From the NCBI GenBank assembly GCA_022736715.1, contig DZDJ01000001.1:110203-174202 (forward strand): DNA of 64,000 bases, read 5' to 3'. This document shows, piece after piece, positions 35,201 to 43,137 of this stretch. The DNA comes from Edaphobacter aggregans. Lineage in GTDB: Bacteria > Acidobacteriota > Terriglobia > Terriglobales > Acidobacteriaceae. The notes under the pieces were generated by a model. That model had not been told where the DNA came from and did not search any database. It saw only the letters and a program-made list of their open reading frames with translations. Every line of letters starts with the position of its first letter. Within the stretch, counting starts at the first letter, position 1. Both the position numbers and the translations under genes were made by a program.

Positions 35201-36642
35201 GGATTGAAGATGCGGTGCCGATGGAAAAGTGCAAATGGTGCGCGGCCAGTTGTGGAATATTTCTGATTGAGTTCGCGTATCAGCCGCTCGGCAAGCTCAA
35301 TCAGAGGAGAGTCTTCGCGCGGTCTCACCTCGGAATCCGGGAGGTCTGTGAGCAGTGCAAAGTAAAGATTCCGGTTTTGGTTGCCGATATAGCGTATCTC
35401 AAGATCGGCAGCCAAGTGGTGTACCTGCGATTCACTCAACAGCAATGTGGGCACCACAACCATGGTGGTGCAGTCCTCCGGAATTGCTCCGGAAAAATCG
35501 AGCTTTGGCAGTTTGCCAGGAGGCAGAAATGTGGTGATGAGGAAGTTCATCACTTCCACGGCAGCCTGACTGCAAGGAAAAAGTAAAACAAGAAAAGTAC
35601 AGAGGCCGGCAAGGAACGTATCAAAGTGCTGGATCATTGGTACAAGAATGCCCAGAGTGAATAGTCCTGTAAGAACCTCGATACCGCCTAAATAGAATTC
35701 GTCGGGATGCCTGCGCAGGAATTTTTGTAATTGCGTTACGATCGGCCAACGCACCTGGACTCGTTGCTCGAGTATTGGCAAACCCTCAGCGATGAGATAG
35801 TATCCAACGTGCGATTTACGAAGCAGAAGACGTGGATTTGGCTCATGTTCCTTTGCAGCAGCCCTGGCCAGTCCAATTGCATGTTGCGCTGTTTCGATTT
35901 CACTGCAATCAGAGTTGTGCGAGAGCTTTGCGATGACCTGCCGGTACAGTGACCGGCCATCAAAATCCATGCCGGCATAAGCGCCCGCGGGGTCCTGCAA
36001 CAGAATGGTGTGGCATACCATCAACTCTTCGTTCAACTCTTTAAAGGGGGCCTGAGTTACTGCGCGCAGCGCTGCAACGTTAGTGGCAGTTGTATCGGCC
36101 TTAGGCCCGGACGCAGCCGGGTCATTGGCAACCGCTTCCATCAGAACAAACTGCAACGCTAATGGCAGTGAAAGCAGTTCCTCCATCTGCAACGGCGCTA
36201 CAGCCTGGAATGCTTTAAGGTATGTGCCATAGAACTGATCGGAAAACCGAAATTCTGTTGCCGCTAACAAGTCGGACGCAATTGCAACAATGCGTGGAAC
36301 GACAGAACCATCTTCCAGATGCGCATACGGCAACAGCAATTCTGCGAATTGTTTTGCCGCTGCATGCAGTTCCAGGAGCGTTGCACGCAGTAGGTGGGTG
36401 TTTTCATAGACGCAGCGCATGCGCTGCGTCATCACGGCATGTTCCTGATGGGCCTTTGCTGCTTCCTGCAGGGAATTTTCGATGGTGGATTTTATGGTAG
36501 AAGTTAGTTGCTTCCAATAAGGAGAACCATTTTTCCCAGCGGCCCACAGCAGCTTTTGTGCGCACTGCGTTGCGCGCGCTGCCAGATCTGTGTCCTCTGG
36601 CAGTGAACCTGTTTCTTCAGTTCTTTTTGTTGTCTTGTCCAT
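32203..36642 (-). CDS. Cyclic beta-1,2-glucan synthase-like protein, GT84 and glucoamylase-like domains, no GH94
   Basis: A 1479-residue membrane glycosyltransferase. The N-terminal part (1-300) is the Cgs-like helical region, with membrane helices near 310-370. The GT84 domain (about 370-740) has Asp530-Ser-Asp532 (LDSDTELPRG) and HRWLRGDWQ around residue 680, followed by membrane helices (about 710-870). A glucoamylase-like domain (about 1210-1450) shows SWTGTMFEYLMPH, PWGISESAY, YQYHAFGIPEL and GRYGFYEAIDY. Brucella/Agrobacterium Cgs (NdvB/ChvB) are about 2800 residues with a C-terminal GH94 phosphorylase region that sets ring size; here the protein stops right after MAHHQGMSLLSI and ELLLHERP, where that region should begin. 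The product is probably a beta-1,2-glucan, but linear or differently sized glucans are possible. It lies 45 nt after the ABC exporter gene in an operon. Confidence 0.88.
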   Translation of the reverse strand: MDKTTKRTEETGSLPEDTDLAARATQCAQKLLWAAGKNGSPYWKQLTSTIKSTIENSLQEAAKAHQEHAVMTQRMRCVYENTHLLRATLLELHAAAKQFAELLLPYAHLEDGSVVPRIVAIASDLLAATEFRFSDQFYGTYLKAFQAVAPLQMEELLSLPLALQFVLMEAVANDPAASGPKADTTATNVAALRAVTQAPFKELNEELMVCHTILLQDPAGAYAGMDFDGRSLYRQVIAKLSHNSDCSEIETAQHAIGLARAAAKEHEPNPRLLLRKSHVGYYLIAEGLPILEQRVQVRWPIVTQLQKFLRRHPDEFYLGGIEVLTGLFTLGILVPMIQHFDTFLAGLCTFLVLLFPCSQAAVEVMNFLITTFLPPGKLPKLDFSGAIPEDCTTMVVVPTLLLSESQVHHLAADLEIRYIGNQNRNLYFALLTDLPDSEVRPREDSPLIELAERLIRELNQKYSTTGRAPFALFHRHRIFNPREGVWMGWERKRGKLLDFNKLVLGEHDSFPIKIVDLSLLRKVRYVITLDSDTELPRGVAHRLIGTIAHPLNQAIIDPHRNLVTIGYGILQPRVGISVLSASRSRLASIYSGETGFDIYSRAVSDVYQDLYAEGIFTGKGIYEVGTFHRVLDRRFPRNALLSHDLIEGAYARVGLTSDIEVIDDYPSHYSAYNRRKHRWLRGDWQIIEWLSPRVRDESGRIIANPIRLISGWKILDNLRRSLVEPATLLFLLLGWLVLPGSPLYWTLVVFLLLFLPSLSQFVVGFARGLFADRPGAVSESVTTLGTSLVSSLLVLTFLAHQAMLSLDAILRSFYRRTMSRQRLLEWESAAQVEMGVRKRTFLDVVLDWMPVVAAAIGSLVVLLHHRALTIAVPVLFLWACSKPLSLWLNLPPRAAKKNISEKEAAFLRNIALHTWRYFAEFSSAEERWLIPDNVQLEPCHIASRLSPTNLGFLLNARQAACELGYLTLPEFADLTLKTLHSVLQLRRARGHLLNWYDTRSQEPLAPHFISTVDSGNLAASLITLKQGCLARLRSPLLHCGLYDGYVDFLRALVRHRVLQEQDLHRVLEMQQSCWNKFLLPELFESAVPEIKATNSQDALWFVNELSSRSKHIHGLIQDYEPWLANTFQPMREWFANSNVVAQGDIPLQDMPAYLDALIAAIGTAKIVLRAGRSLNDTQVESVQRQLSTARENTARLIADIQKIIEQAESLLSEMQFDFLLDPRRKLLSIGFDVDSNTLNASCYDMLGSESRIASFLAIANGDIAQETWVLLGREHVMSKGRPVLISWTGTMFEYLMPHLWMHSHQNTLLQRAMMGAVLAQQAFAKKRRVPWGISESAYSATDIDGLYQYHAFGIPELAIRAPDMERLVVAPYASILALPVATEQALQNLASMEKQGWFGRYGFYEAIDYQEEVPGKRPAECVVVRSWMAHHQGMSLLSITNLLQDNILQKYFHQDARVQACELLLHERPVLFAAKKWSG

Positions 36643-36687
36643 GTGCAGTCCATTCTCAAGAAAACCTTCATTTGCAGCAGCGTGGGC

Positions 36688-38514
36688 TCAGCGATAACTC
36701 GATGCCTGTAACTCAAACATTTCCGCGTAACGGCCTTGACGTGACATCAATGCGTCGTGATCGCCTTCTTCGGAGATGCGGCCGCCACTGAGCACGATAA
36801 TGCGGTCTGCGGTGCGTACGGTCGAAAAGCGGTGCGAAATGAACAGCGCCATTTTCCCGGCTGTTAGTTCAGCGAAGCTTTCAAAGACTTCGAACTCACT
36901 CCTTGCGTCGAGGGCCGCAGTTGGCTCATCCAGAATCAGCAGTTGCGCATCCCTCAGGTAGGCCCTTGCAAGCGCGATTTTCTGCCATTCTCCGCCAGAC
37001 AGGTCGACGCCGCCATCAAACCGGCGGCCAAGCATCTGGTCGTATCCCAGGGCCAGTTTGGCAATTACCTGATCAGCATGGCTCTTGGCGGCAGCTAGTT
37101 GCAGCAGATCAGCCCTCTGTATGTCCTGTATTTGTCCAACACCAATGTTCTCAGCCGCCGTCATTTCGTAACGCATGAAGTCCTGAAAGATGACGCTGCT
37201 TTGCCGGTGCAGGTCTTCAAGATCATATTCACGCAGGTCTGTGCCATCGAGCAGTATCTGGCCTTCAACGGGGTCATAAAGACGGGTCATCAGCTTAACG
37301 ATGGTCGTTTTTCCTTCGCCATTTTCCCCAATTAAGGCAACACGCTCTCCTGGTCGCAGAGTGAAATTGAGCTGGTTCAGGATGAGGCGAGAGCTGCCCG
37401 GATAGCGAAACGATACATTGCAAAATTCAAATCCCTGGACAATCGGCCGCGGAGCAGGAAGTGCACCGGGCTTCGACTGGATCGCTGGGCGCATTTCAAA
37501 AAATTCCAGTAGATCAGTAAGGAACAACGCCTGGTCAGCAACACCGGAAAGCGTGGAGAAAATCTGCTGGATGTTGCTGCTCGCCTGCAGGATGGCTCCG
37601 GAAAGAAAGTACAGCGTTCCGATGGAGAGTGCGCCCGCCACAGTTCGCCAAATTACGTAGACATACGCTGCGTAGTAACCGATCGAACTAATGATGGAAA
37701 GCAGTGTGCCAGCGATCAAACGCTGGCGGGAGAGAGCAACATTCTCGTGATGTATCCCGTCTGAGAGTACCGTAAAGCGATCAGTAAAGAACTTGCTGAG
37801 GCCAAAGAGTTTTAATTCTTTGGCAGCTTCGCGGCTGCCACCTATTAGTCGCAGATAATCCAACTGGCGGCGGACAGGCGTCTGCCGGAAGTTTTTCGTA
37901 TATCCAAGAAAGGCGAAGTGGGTCTCTCCGAGAAATGCAGGAACCACACCGGCAACCAGCACCAACAGCAACCAGGGCGAGAAATAGATGATGGACGCGG
38001 AAAGTGAAATCGTGGTGATGACCTGTTGGATGAGCCGTCCGATGGACTGTATCATGCCCAGGCGGTCTGTTGCCTGAACGCGTGCGCGTTCCAGCCTGTC
38101 GTAGTAGACCGGGTCCTCATAAGCGATGAGGTCAAGCTCTGCGGCATGGCGCATGACTTCAATGCTGACATAGCGGGTGTAATTGTCCGCGAGCAGAGAA
38201 TCGAGATAATCAATAATGCGGGCAATCACATTTGTGAGTACGGCCAGACCAAATTCCAGCGCGACGATCCACCAGAATTTAGCCGGAACAGGCTGATGGT
38301 GAGTGATAGCGGCCACAATACCGTCGATGATCAATTTACTGACGGCAAGTAGAGCAATGGGCAAAACTGAGGCGAAAACCCGGAAAAGAACGCCGAGAGA
38401 AACCACGACTCCGCCGGAGTGCCACACGATTTTGAGCACCGGAGGAACATTACGAAGCGCTTTCATGCGCTGCTGCCAACCAGATCGAAAACCCTGCTGT
38501 TCCTGAACCGTCAT
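36688..38514 (-). CDS. ABC exporter (permease fused to ATPase), probable glucan exporter
   Basis: A 608-residue half-transporter. An N-terminal membrane domain with about six helices (25-330) is followed by an ATPase domain with Walker A (GENGEGKTT), Q-loop (VIFQDF), signature LSGGEWQ, Walker B LLILDEP and the switch His in FISHRF. Because the glucan synthase starts 45 nt downstream on the same strand, it may export the glucan, as NdvA/ChvA does with NdvB/ChvB. This is inference from neighbours; the sequence alone shows only an exporter-type ABC protein. Confidence 0.9.
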   Translation of the reverse strand: MTVQEQQGFRSGWQQRMKALRNVPPVLKIVWHSGGVVVSLGVLFRVFASVLPIALLAVSKLIIDGIVAAITHHQPVPAKFWWIVALEFGLAVLTNVIARIIDYLDSLLADNYTRYVSIEVMRHAAELDLIAYEDPVYYDRLERARVQATDRLGMIQSIGRLIQQVITTISLSASIIYFSPWLLLVLVAGVVPAFLGETHFAFLGYTKNFRQTPVRRQLDYLRLIGGSREAAKELKLFGLSKFFTDRFTVLSDGIHHENVALSRQRLIAGTLLSIISSIGYYAAYVYVIWRTVAGALSIGTLYFLSGAILQASSNIQQIFSTLSGVADQALFLTDLLEFFEMRPAIQSKPGALPAPRPIVQGFEFCNVSFRYPGSSRLILNQLNFTLRPGERVALIGENGEGKTTIVKLMTRLYDPVEGQILLDGTDLREYDLEDLHRQSSVIFQDFMRYEMTAAENIGVGQIQDIQRADLLQLAAAKSHADQVIAKLALGYDQMLGRRFDGGVDLSGGEWQKIALARAYLRDAQLLILDEPTAALDARSEFEVFESFAELTAGKMALFISHRFSTVRTADRIIVLSGGRISEEGDHDALMSRQGRYAEMFELQASSYR

Positions 38515-38562
38515 TCTGACTTCGATTCCCCATAAAGTGTTGGTAGGCCGTTTTGGGCGGCA

Positions 38563-38586
38563 ATTATCCTGTCGTGTCAGGATAAT
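38563..38586. promoter_or_regulatory. Perfect inverted repeat, candidate operator
   Basis: The 9-bp arms ATTATCCTG and CAGGATAAT enclose TCGTGT. It lies 49 nt upstream of the ABC/synthase operon start, in the divergent region shared with the LacI gene, so it could bind a regulator of either unit. Confidence 0.45.
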
Positions 38587-38733
38587 CGTTTATTAAACAT
38601 AATGATGCAGAAAATTGAGGGATGGTTTGTTGGTGAGGTGAAGGGCATGTCCATTAGCGGCTGTGGTTTCGAATTGTGATACGAATAATGGTGGTTTGCC
38701 AGGTCTGCTGAGCAGTCGTGCAGGAGAGTGCAA

Positions 38734-39816
38734 TTGCAGGAGAAAAAGGCAGGATCAGGACGGACAACGCTGGCGGATGTTGCGCGGGCAAGTGGATTTT
38801 CTGTATCGACCGTATCGATTGTGCTCAATGAAGCACCGCTGTCGCGTTACGTGGCCGAGCAGACGAAGCAGCTGATCCGGAAGCAGGCAAAGCAAATGGG
38901 TTATCGCCCAGACGCCTTTGCGCGCTCGCTCCGGAAGCAGCGCAGCCAAACGATTGGCATCATGGTGTTCGATATTTCCGACCCATTCTGCACCCTGATT
39001 CTGAAAGGGATTGAAACGGTGCTCGCCCCAACATCCTACCTGCCCGTCATCATGGATGCGCACAATGAGGTGAAGCAGTTTGAACGCTACCTGGAAATGC
39101 TGCTCGAACGCCGCGTTGAAGGGCTCATAGTAGTTGCCAACTGGCTGTTTGTGGACATTCAGCCCCTGGTGAATCTGGAGAAGGAGAGGATTCCAACAAT
39201 CCTTGTGGGACAGAAGATGCAGTCTGGTTCGATGAGCTCCATCATGGTTGACAATGAGGCCGGCGGCTACCTGGCCCTGCAACATCTTTATGAGCTTGGA
39301 CACAGGGAAATTGCCGTGGTGCGTGGCCCGATACACCTGCCAGACAGCAACAAGCGATGGGCCGGGATGAAGCGGTTTGCCCGTGAGGCCAGGCTGAAAC
39401 TGGCGCCAAAACTGATCGTCGATCTGCCAGACAATACAGATCCCAATGCAGGATTTGACGAAGGTTATGCTGCCACACAGACGCTGCTCAACGCAAAACG
39501 GCGATTTACCGCAATTGTGGCATTCGACGATATGACGGCCTTCGGCGTTGTGCGCGCGTTGCGGCAGTCGGGTCTGCGTGTGCCGGAAGATTGTTCGGTG
39601 ATTGGCTTTGATGATGTTCCCCACGCTGCGCTGCTGAGCCCTTCTCTGACAACCATACGGCAACCGATGGCAGAGATGGGAAGACTGGCGGCTAAGCAAC
39701 TGCTGCAGAGAACCGAAGCCATCCAGAACACAGAAATGTTGACGCCACATCACCATCTGACAACTCCCGCACTCATTGCCAGAGAATCCACGGCCAGGCG
39801 GCACCGGGGGAGATAA
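38734..39816 (+). CDS. LacI-family transcriptional regulator
   Basis: About 360 residues. The helix-turn-helix headpiece (TTLADVARASGFSVSTVSIVLN, residues about 10-31) and the hinge (GYRPDAFARSLR) precede a periplasmic-binding-protein core (IGIMVFDISDPFCTLILKGIE, then VIGFDDVP). The core should bind a sugar-type inducer. TTG 38734 is favoured since AGGAG sits 7 nt upstream; GTG 38728 is too close to it. It precedes the GH2-permease-kinase genes and probably regulates them through the AAACGTTT site at 40043-40058. Confidence 0.92.
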   Translation: MQEKKAGSGRTTLADVARASGFSVSTVSIVLNEAPLSRYVAEQTKQLIRKQAKQMGYRPDAFARSLRKQRSQTIGIMVFDISDPFCTLILKGIETVLAPTSYLPVIMDAHNEVKQFERYLEMLLERRVEGLIVVANWLFVDIQPLVNLEKERIPTILVGQKMQSGSMSSIMVDNEAGGYLALQHLYELGHREIAVVRGPIHLPDSNKRWAGMKRFAREARLKLAPKLIVDLPDNTDPNAGFDEGYAATQTLLNAKRRFTAIVAFDDMTAFGVVRALRQSGLRVPEDCSVIGFDDVPHAALLSPSLTTIRQPMAEMGRLAAKQLLQRTEAIQNTEMLTPHHHLTTPALIARESTARRHRGR

Positions 39817-39842
39817 CTTTTCTGGCAGCGGCGGCTGCTTAG

Positions 39843-39952
39843 AGCGGTTCTCCAGTTTTCGTGGAGTTTCCAGGAATATGCAGGACGGCTTTTTCTTGAG
39901 AAAAAAGCCGTTTCAGGGCATCACGTTCCCTCTACACCAACTGGAAACCGCT
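39843..39952. repeat. Long imperfect hairpin of about 110 nt
   Basis: Outer arms AGCGGTTCTCCAGTT (39843-39857) and AACTGGAAACCGCT (39939-39952) pair with one bulge. Intermediate pairing GTGGAG/CTCTAC follows, and an inner perfect 10-bp stem ACGGCTTTTT/AAAAAGCCGT (39885-39894 with 39902-39911) closes a 7-nt loop. It starts 27 nt after the LacI stop. It may be a terminator, a repeat element or a small structured RNA. Confidence 0.55.
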
Positions 39953-40008
39953 ATAGCTGCAACTCAACTCGGGTCCAGAAGAGAATTTCTCCAAGTTTTA
40001 TTTTTTTC

Positions 40009-40058
40009 TTGACAAGGCTGTGATGGCGCTCTGACTATTGATATTCAAACGTTTTAAT
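40009..40058 (+). promoter_or_regulatory. Promoter and LacI-type operator of the GH2 operon
   Basis: A TTGACA (40009-40014) stands upstream of an imperfect 16-bp palindrome ATTC-AAACGTTT-TAAT (40043-40058) with the central CG typical of LacI-family operators. The -10 is not clear. The palindrome would overlap the start of transcription, which fits repression by the LacI protein encoded just upstream. Confidence 0.5.
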
Positions 40059-40424
40059 ATTGCTTTCGCGATGGGCCCTGCAGTGCATTGCATCTCAAGG
40101 TGGCCGAATCCGGATTCTTAGGTGCGAAAAGGACACGGTTGCGGTGCAGGAAGAAAGAAAAATTATGAATGTCGTGAAGCCGCATGAAAATCAAAGGGAG
40201 TGAAAGCAGACATCCTGCAATTGTTTTGGGTTCTTATCTTTCGTTGCACGCAGTAGTGGAACCCCGGCATCCAGAGGCATCTGGGCGCATGGATACAACG
40301 GTGAACGATGGCGCCGCGAATGGTATGGTTACCGGCGCGCACGCCCCGCGTATCATGCATCTGGGGTTGAAGTATAACGTCGGGTAAATAGAAACCGCGG
40401 TTACTGCATTGGAGGCCGGTCCGG

Positions 40425-43097
40425 ATGTTTCGTAATGCTCTCTTTACTCTGTTGCTCGGTACATTGCTAAGTACGGCCCACGCCTTCGCTGGGCCGCCGA
40501 ATGGGTCGTCCGCAGTTCTGGAGTTGAGGCAGGGCTGGCAAGTACAGTCTGCCTGCAGATTGCAGGGCGCTGGGCCGGATTTTTCCGCGCAGGGCTATCA
40601 TCCACAAGGATGGTATGCGGCTACGGTTCCATCGACGGTGCTTGCGGTGCAGGTGGCTGCTGGTGTCTATAAAGATCCCTACTACGGGATGAATCTGCGC
40701 TCGATTCCAGGCACGGATTATCCCATAGGTCAAAATTTCTCTAACCTCGATATGCCCGCGGACAGTCCCTATCGGTGCGGCTGGTGGTATCGCAAGACAT
40801 TCCATCTTCCTGCCAGCGAAAAAGGGAAGGTGCTTTGGCTGCGCTTTGGCGGCATCAACTATCGTGCGAACATCTGGCTCAATGGCCAGAAAATTGCCGA
40901 CAGTGCCGATGTTGCAGGCGCGTACCGGAGCTATGAGTTTGATGTGAGCAAAGCCGCCAGACCAGGGGCAGAGAATGTGCTGGCAGTAGAGACCTTTGCT
41001 CCCACGCCGCAGGATCTTGGCATTAACTGGGTGGACTGGAACCCATGCCCGCCAGACAAGGACATGGGATTGTGGGGAGCGGTATCTTTGACGGAAAGCG
41101 GCCCTGTCACTGTTCGGTCCCCCATGGTGGCAACCCATTTCCCGGACGACTCGTTGAGGACTGCCGATCTCACAGTGGTTTCTGAAGTCCGCAATGCAAC
41201 GAACCATGCAGTGCAGGGAACACTGGAGGGAACTGTCGCAGGCATCCCAATTTCACAACCGGTCACGCTGGCCGCAGGGGAAGAACAATCTGTGGAGTTT
41301 TCTCCCGCGCAATTTTCTCAGTTGCATGTTGAAAATCCGGAGATCTGGTGGCCAGCTTATGTCGGTAAACATCCGCTGGAGAAGCTGACGCTGCGCTTCG
41401 TAGTCAACGGCAGCGTTTCTGACCAGCAGACGATTCAGTTTGGCATCCGTGAAGTTACTTCTAAACTGACGCCGGAAGGGTACCGCTTATTCAGCGTCAA
41501 TTACCATCCAATTTTGATTCGCGGCGCTGGATGGTCACAGGACATGCTGCTGCGGGAGAATCCGAAAAATCTGCGCGAGCAGTTCAGGATGGTGGAGGAC
41601 ATGCACCTGAATGCAATCCGTCTGGAGGGCAAGCTGGAGACGGACGATTTTTTTCACCTTGCTGATGTGCGTGGCATTCTGGTGCTGGCTGGCTGGTGCT
41701 GCTGCGACCAATGGGAGCACTGGGACAAGTGGACTCCGGAGACGTTGAAAATTGCCACAGCTTCACTCCGTTCGCAGGCTCTTCGGTTGCGCAGCCATCC
41801 CAGCCTGCTGGTTTGGCTGAATGGAAGCGATCACACACCTCCTGCCAACGTCGAGGCCGCCTACCTCAATGTTCTAAAAGAGACGCAGTGGCCCAACCCA
41901 ATACTTTCCTCCGCGAACGCGCTGTCTACAACTTTGACCGGTGAGTCCGGGGTGAAGATGACCGGTCCATACGACTATGTGCCGCCATCCTACTGGCTGA
42001 TTGACACGCACCATGGCGGAGCATATGGCTTCAACACAGAAACCAGCCCTGGGCCTGCAATTCCATTGCCGGAGAGCCTGAAAAAAATGCTGCCAGTAAA
42101 GGACATCTGGCCGCAGGGAGAAGTGCTGAACTATCACGCAGGTGGCGGCGGCTTTAAGAATCTGAGCGTCTTCAACGATGCAATGGATGCAATTTATGGC
42201 ACGCCGCAGAATGCAGCGGCCTACAATCGCGTGGCACAAACGATGGCCTACGATGCCGAGCGCGCCATGTTTGAAGCCTATGGCCGCAATAAATATCACT
42301 CCACAGGAGTGATTCAGTGGATGCTGAACAATGCCTGGCCCGGTGTCATCTGGCATTTGTATGACTATTATCTGGATGCAGGCGGGGGCTACTATGGCAC
42401 CAGGAAGGCCTGCGAATTTTTGCACATCCAGTATTCCTATAACGATCACAGTATCTACGTGGTCAACAGCCTGTTCCGGAATGCGCCTTCACTGACGGCC
42501 ACAGCCGAGGTCTATGATGTGCATCTGAAAAAGCTTTTCTCAAAGACCACAACAGTGGATGCAGCTTCCGATGTTTCTATCAAGGCGATGGACATTTCTG
42601 CAAATGTCTTCCAGTCCGGGTCGCAGGTGTACTTTGTGCGCTTGCAGTTGAAGAATGCAGAAGGAAAAGTGATCAGCCGGAATTTCTACTGGGTGCCAGA
42701 GAAGTTATCAGAGTTCGACTGGGGAAAGACCAGGTACACCCATACGCCCGTCAGTGTTTATGAGGACATGCAGAAGCTGCGTACATTGCCGGCGGCCCAC
42801 GTGCAGGCGGTCGCAGCCATTAGAGGAGACACCCTGCACCTGCGAGTGAAGAACACAGGCAGGACGCTTGTATTTCAACTTGCGGTTGATGCCAAAACTG
42901 CGGATGGTAAAAATCTGGTTCCGACGATGTGGAGCGACAACTATATAGAGCTGATGCCGGGCGAAGTGCGAGAGCTGGATGCGCAGCTTCCTGCAGTGTC
43001 CGCCAATGCAAAAGGATTGCAGGTGGCCCTTACAGGATGGAATGTTCCGGCAACACAAATTTCTGTTGTGCAAAACAAGACCGTTGCACGCAGATAG
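40425..43097 (+). CDS. Exo-beta-D-glucosaminidase-like glycoside hydrolase, family 2
   Basis: An exported 890-residue GH2 enzyme with a Sec signal peptide (FRNALFTLLLGTLLSTAHAFA). It has a sugar-binding jelly-roll domain (about 50-215), an Ig-like domain and a catalytic barrel, then C-terminal Ig-like domains (from about 680). Asp469 in WLNGSDHTP is in the acid/base position and Glu539 in FNTETSPGPAIP is the probable nucleophile. Use of Asp in place of Glu as acid/base marks the exo-beta-D-glucosaminidase (CsxA) subgroup, whose CsxA residues are Asp469 and Glu541. It should release glucosamine from the ends of chitosan oligosaccharides in the periplasm or outside. First gene of a putative operon. 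Confidence 0.88.
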   Translation: MFRNALFTLLLGTLLSTAHAFAGPPNGSSAVLELRQGWQVQSACRLQGAGPDFSAQGYHPQGWYAATVPSTVLAVQVAAGVYKDPYYGMNLRSIPGTDYPIGQNFSNLDMPADSPYRCGWWYRKTFHLPASEKGKVLWLRFGGINYRANIWLNGQKIADSADVAGAYRSYEFDVSKAARPGAENVLAVETFAPTPQDLGINWVDWNPCPPDKDMGLWGAVSLTESGPVTVRSPMVATHFPDDSLRTADLTVVSEVRNATNHAVQGTLEGTVAGIPISQPVTLAAGEEQSVEFSPAQFSQLHVENPEIWWPAYVGKHPLEKLTLRFVVNGSVSDQQTIQFGIREVTSKLTPEGYRLFSVNYHPILIRGAGWSQDMLLRENPKNLREQFRMVEDMHLNAIRLEGKLETDDFFHLADVRGILVLAGWCCCDQWEHWDKWTPETLKIATASLRSQALRLRSHPSLLVWLNGSDHTPPANVEAAYLNVLKETQWPNPILSSANALSTTLTGESGVKMTGPYDYVPPSYWLIDTHHGGAYGFNTETSPGPAIPLPESLKKMLPVKDIWPQGEVLNYHAGGGGFKNLSVFNDAMDAIYGTPQNAAAYNRVAQTMAYDAERAMFEAYGRNKYHSTGVIQWMLNNAWPGVIWHLYDYYLDAGGGYYGTRKACEFLHIQYSYNDHSIYVVNSLFRNAPSLTATAEVYDVHLKKLFSKTTTVDAASDVSIKAMDISANVFQSGSQVYFVRLQLKNAEGKVISRNFYWVPEKLSEFDWGKTRYTHTPVSVYEDMQKLRTLPAAHVQAVAAIRGDTLHLRVKNTGRTLVFQLAVDAKTADGKNLVPTMWSDNYIELMPGEVRELDAQLPAVSANAKGLQVALTGWNVPATQISVVQNKTVARR

Positions 43098-43137
43098 GGC
43101 AGCCGGAAATGGCGCTTGAAAGGGGTCAGGGAGAAGC

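Larger units (their letters stand above)
39817..40424 (+). other. 608-nt noncoding region and long leader before the GH2 gene
   Basis: Holds a long imperfect hairpin (39843-39952), a promoter-operator candidate (40009-40058) and then about 365 nt of leader before the GH2 start. Short frames in the leader (e.g. 67 codons from 40184) lack any recognisable protein character. A GGAGG ribosome site stands 9 nt before the GH2 ATG. Confidence 0.6.

Noticed and set aside
40184-40387. A 67-codon frame in the leader of the GH2 gene
   Set aside because: No ribosome site, no hydrophobic or domain pattern, and it lies in a region better explained as a long 5' leader.
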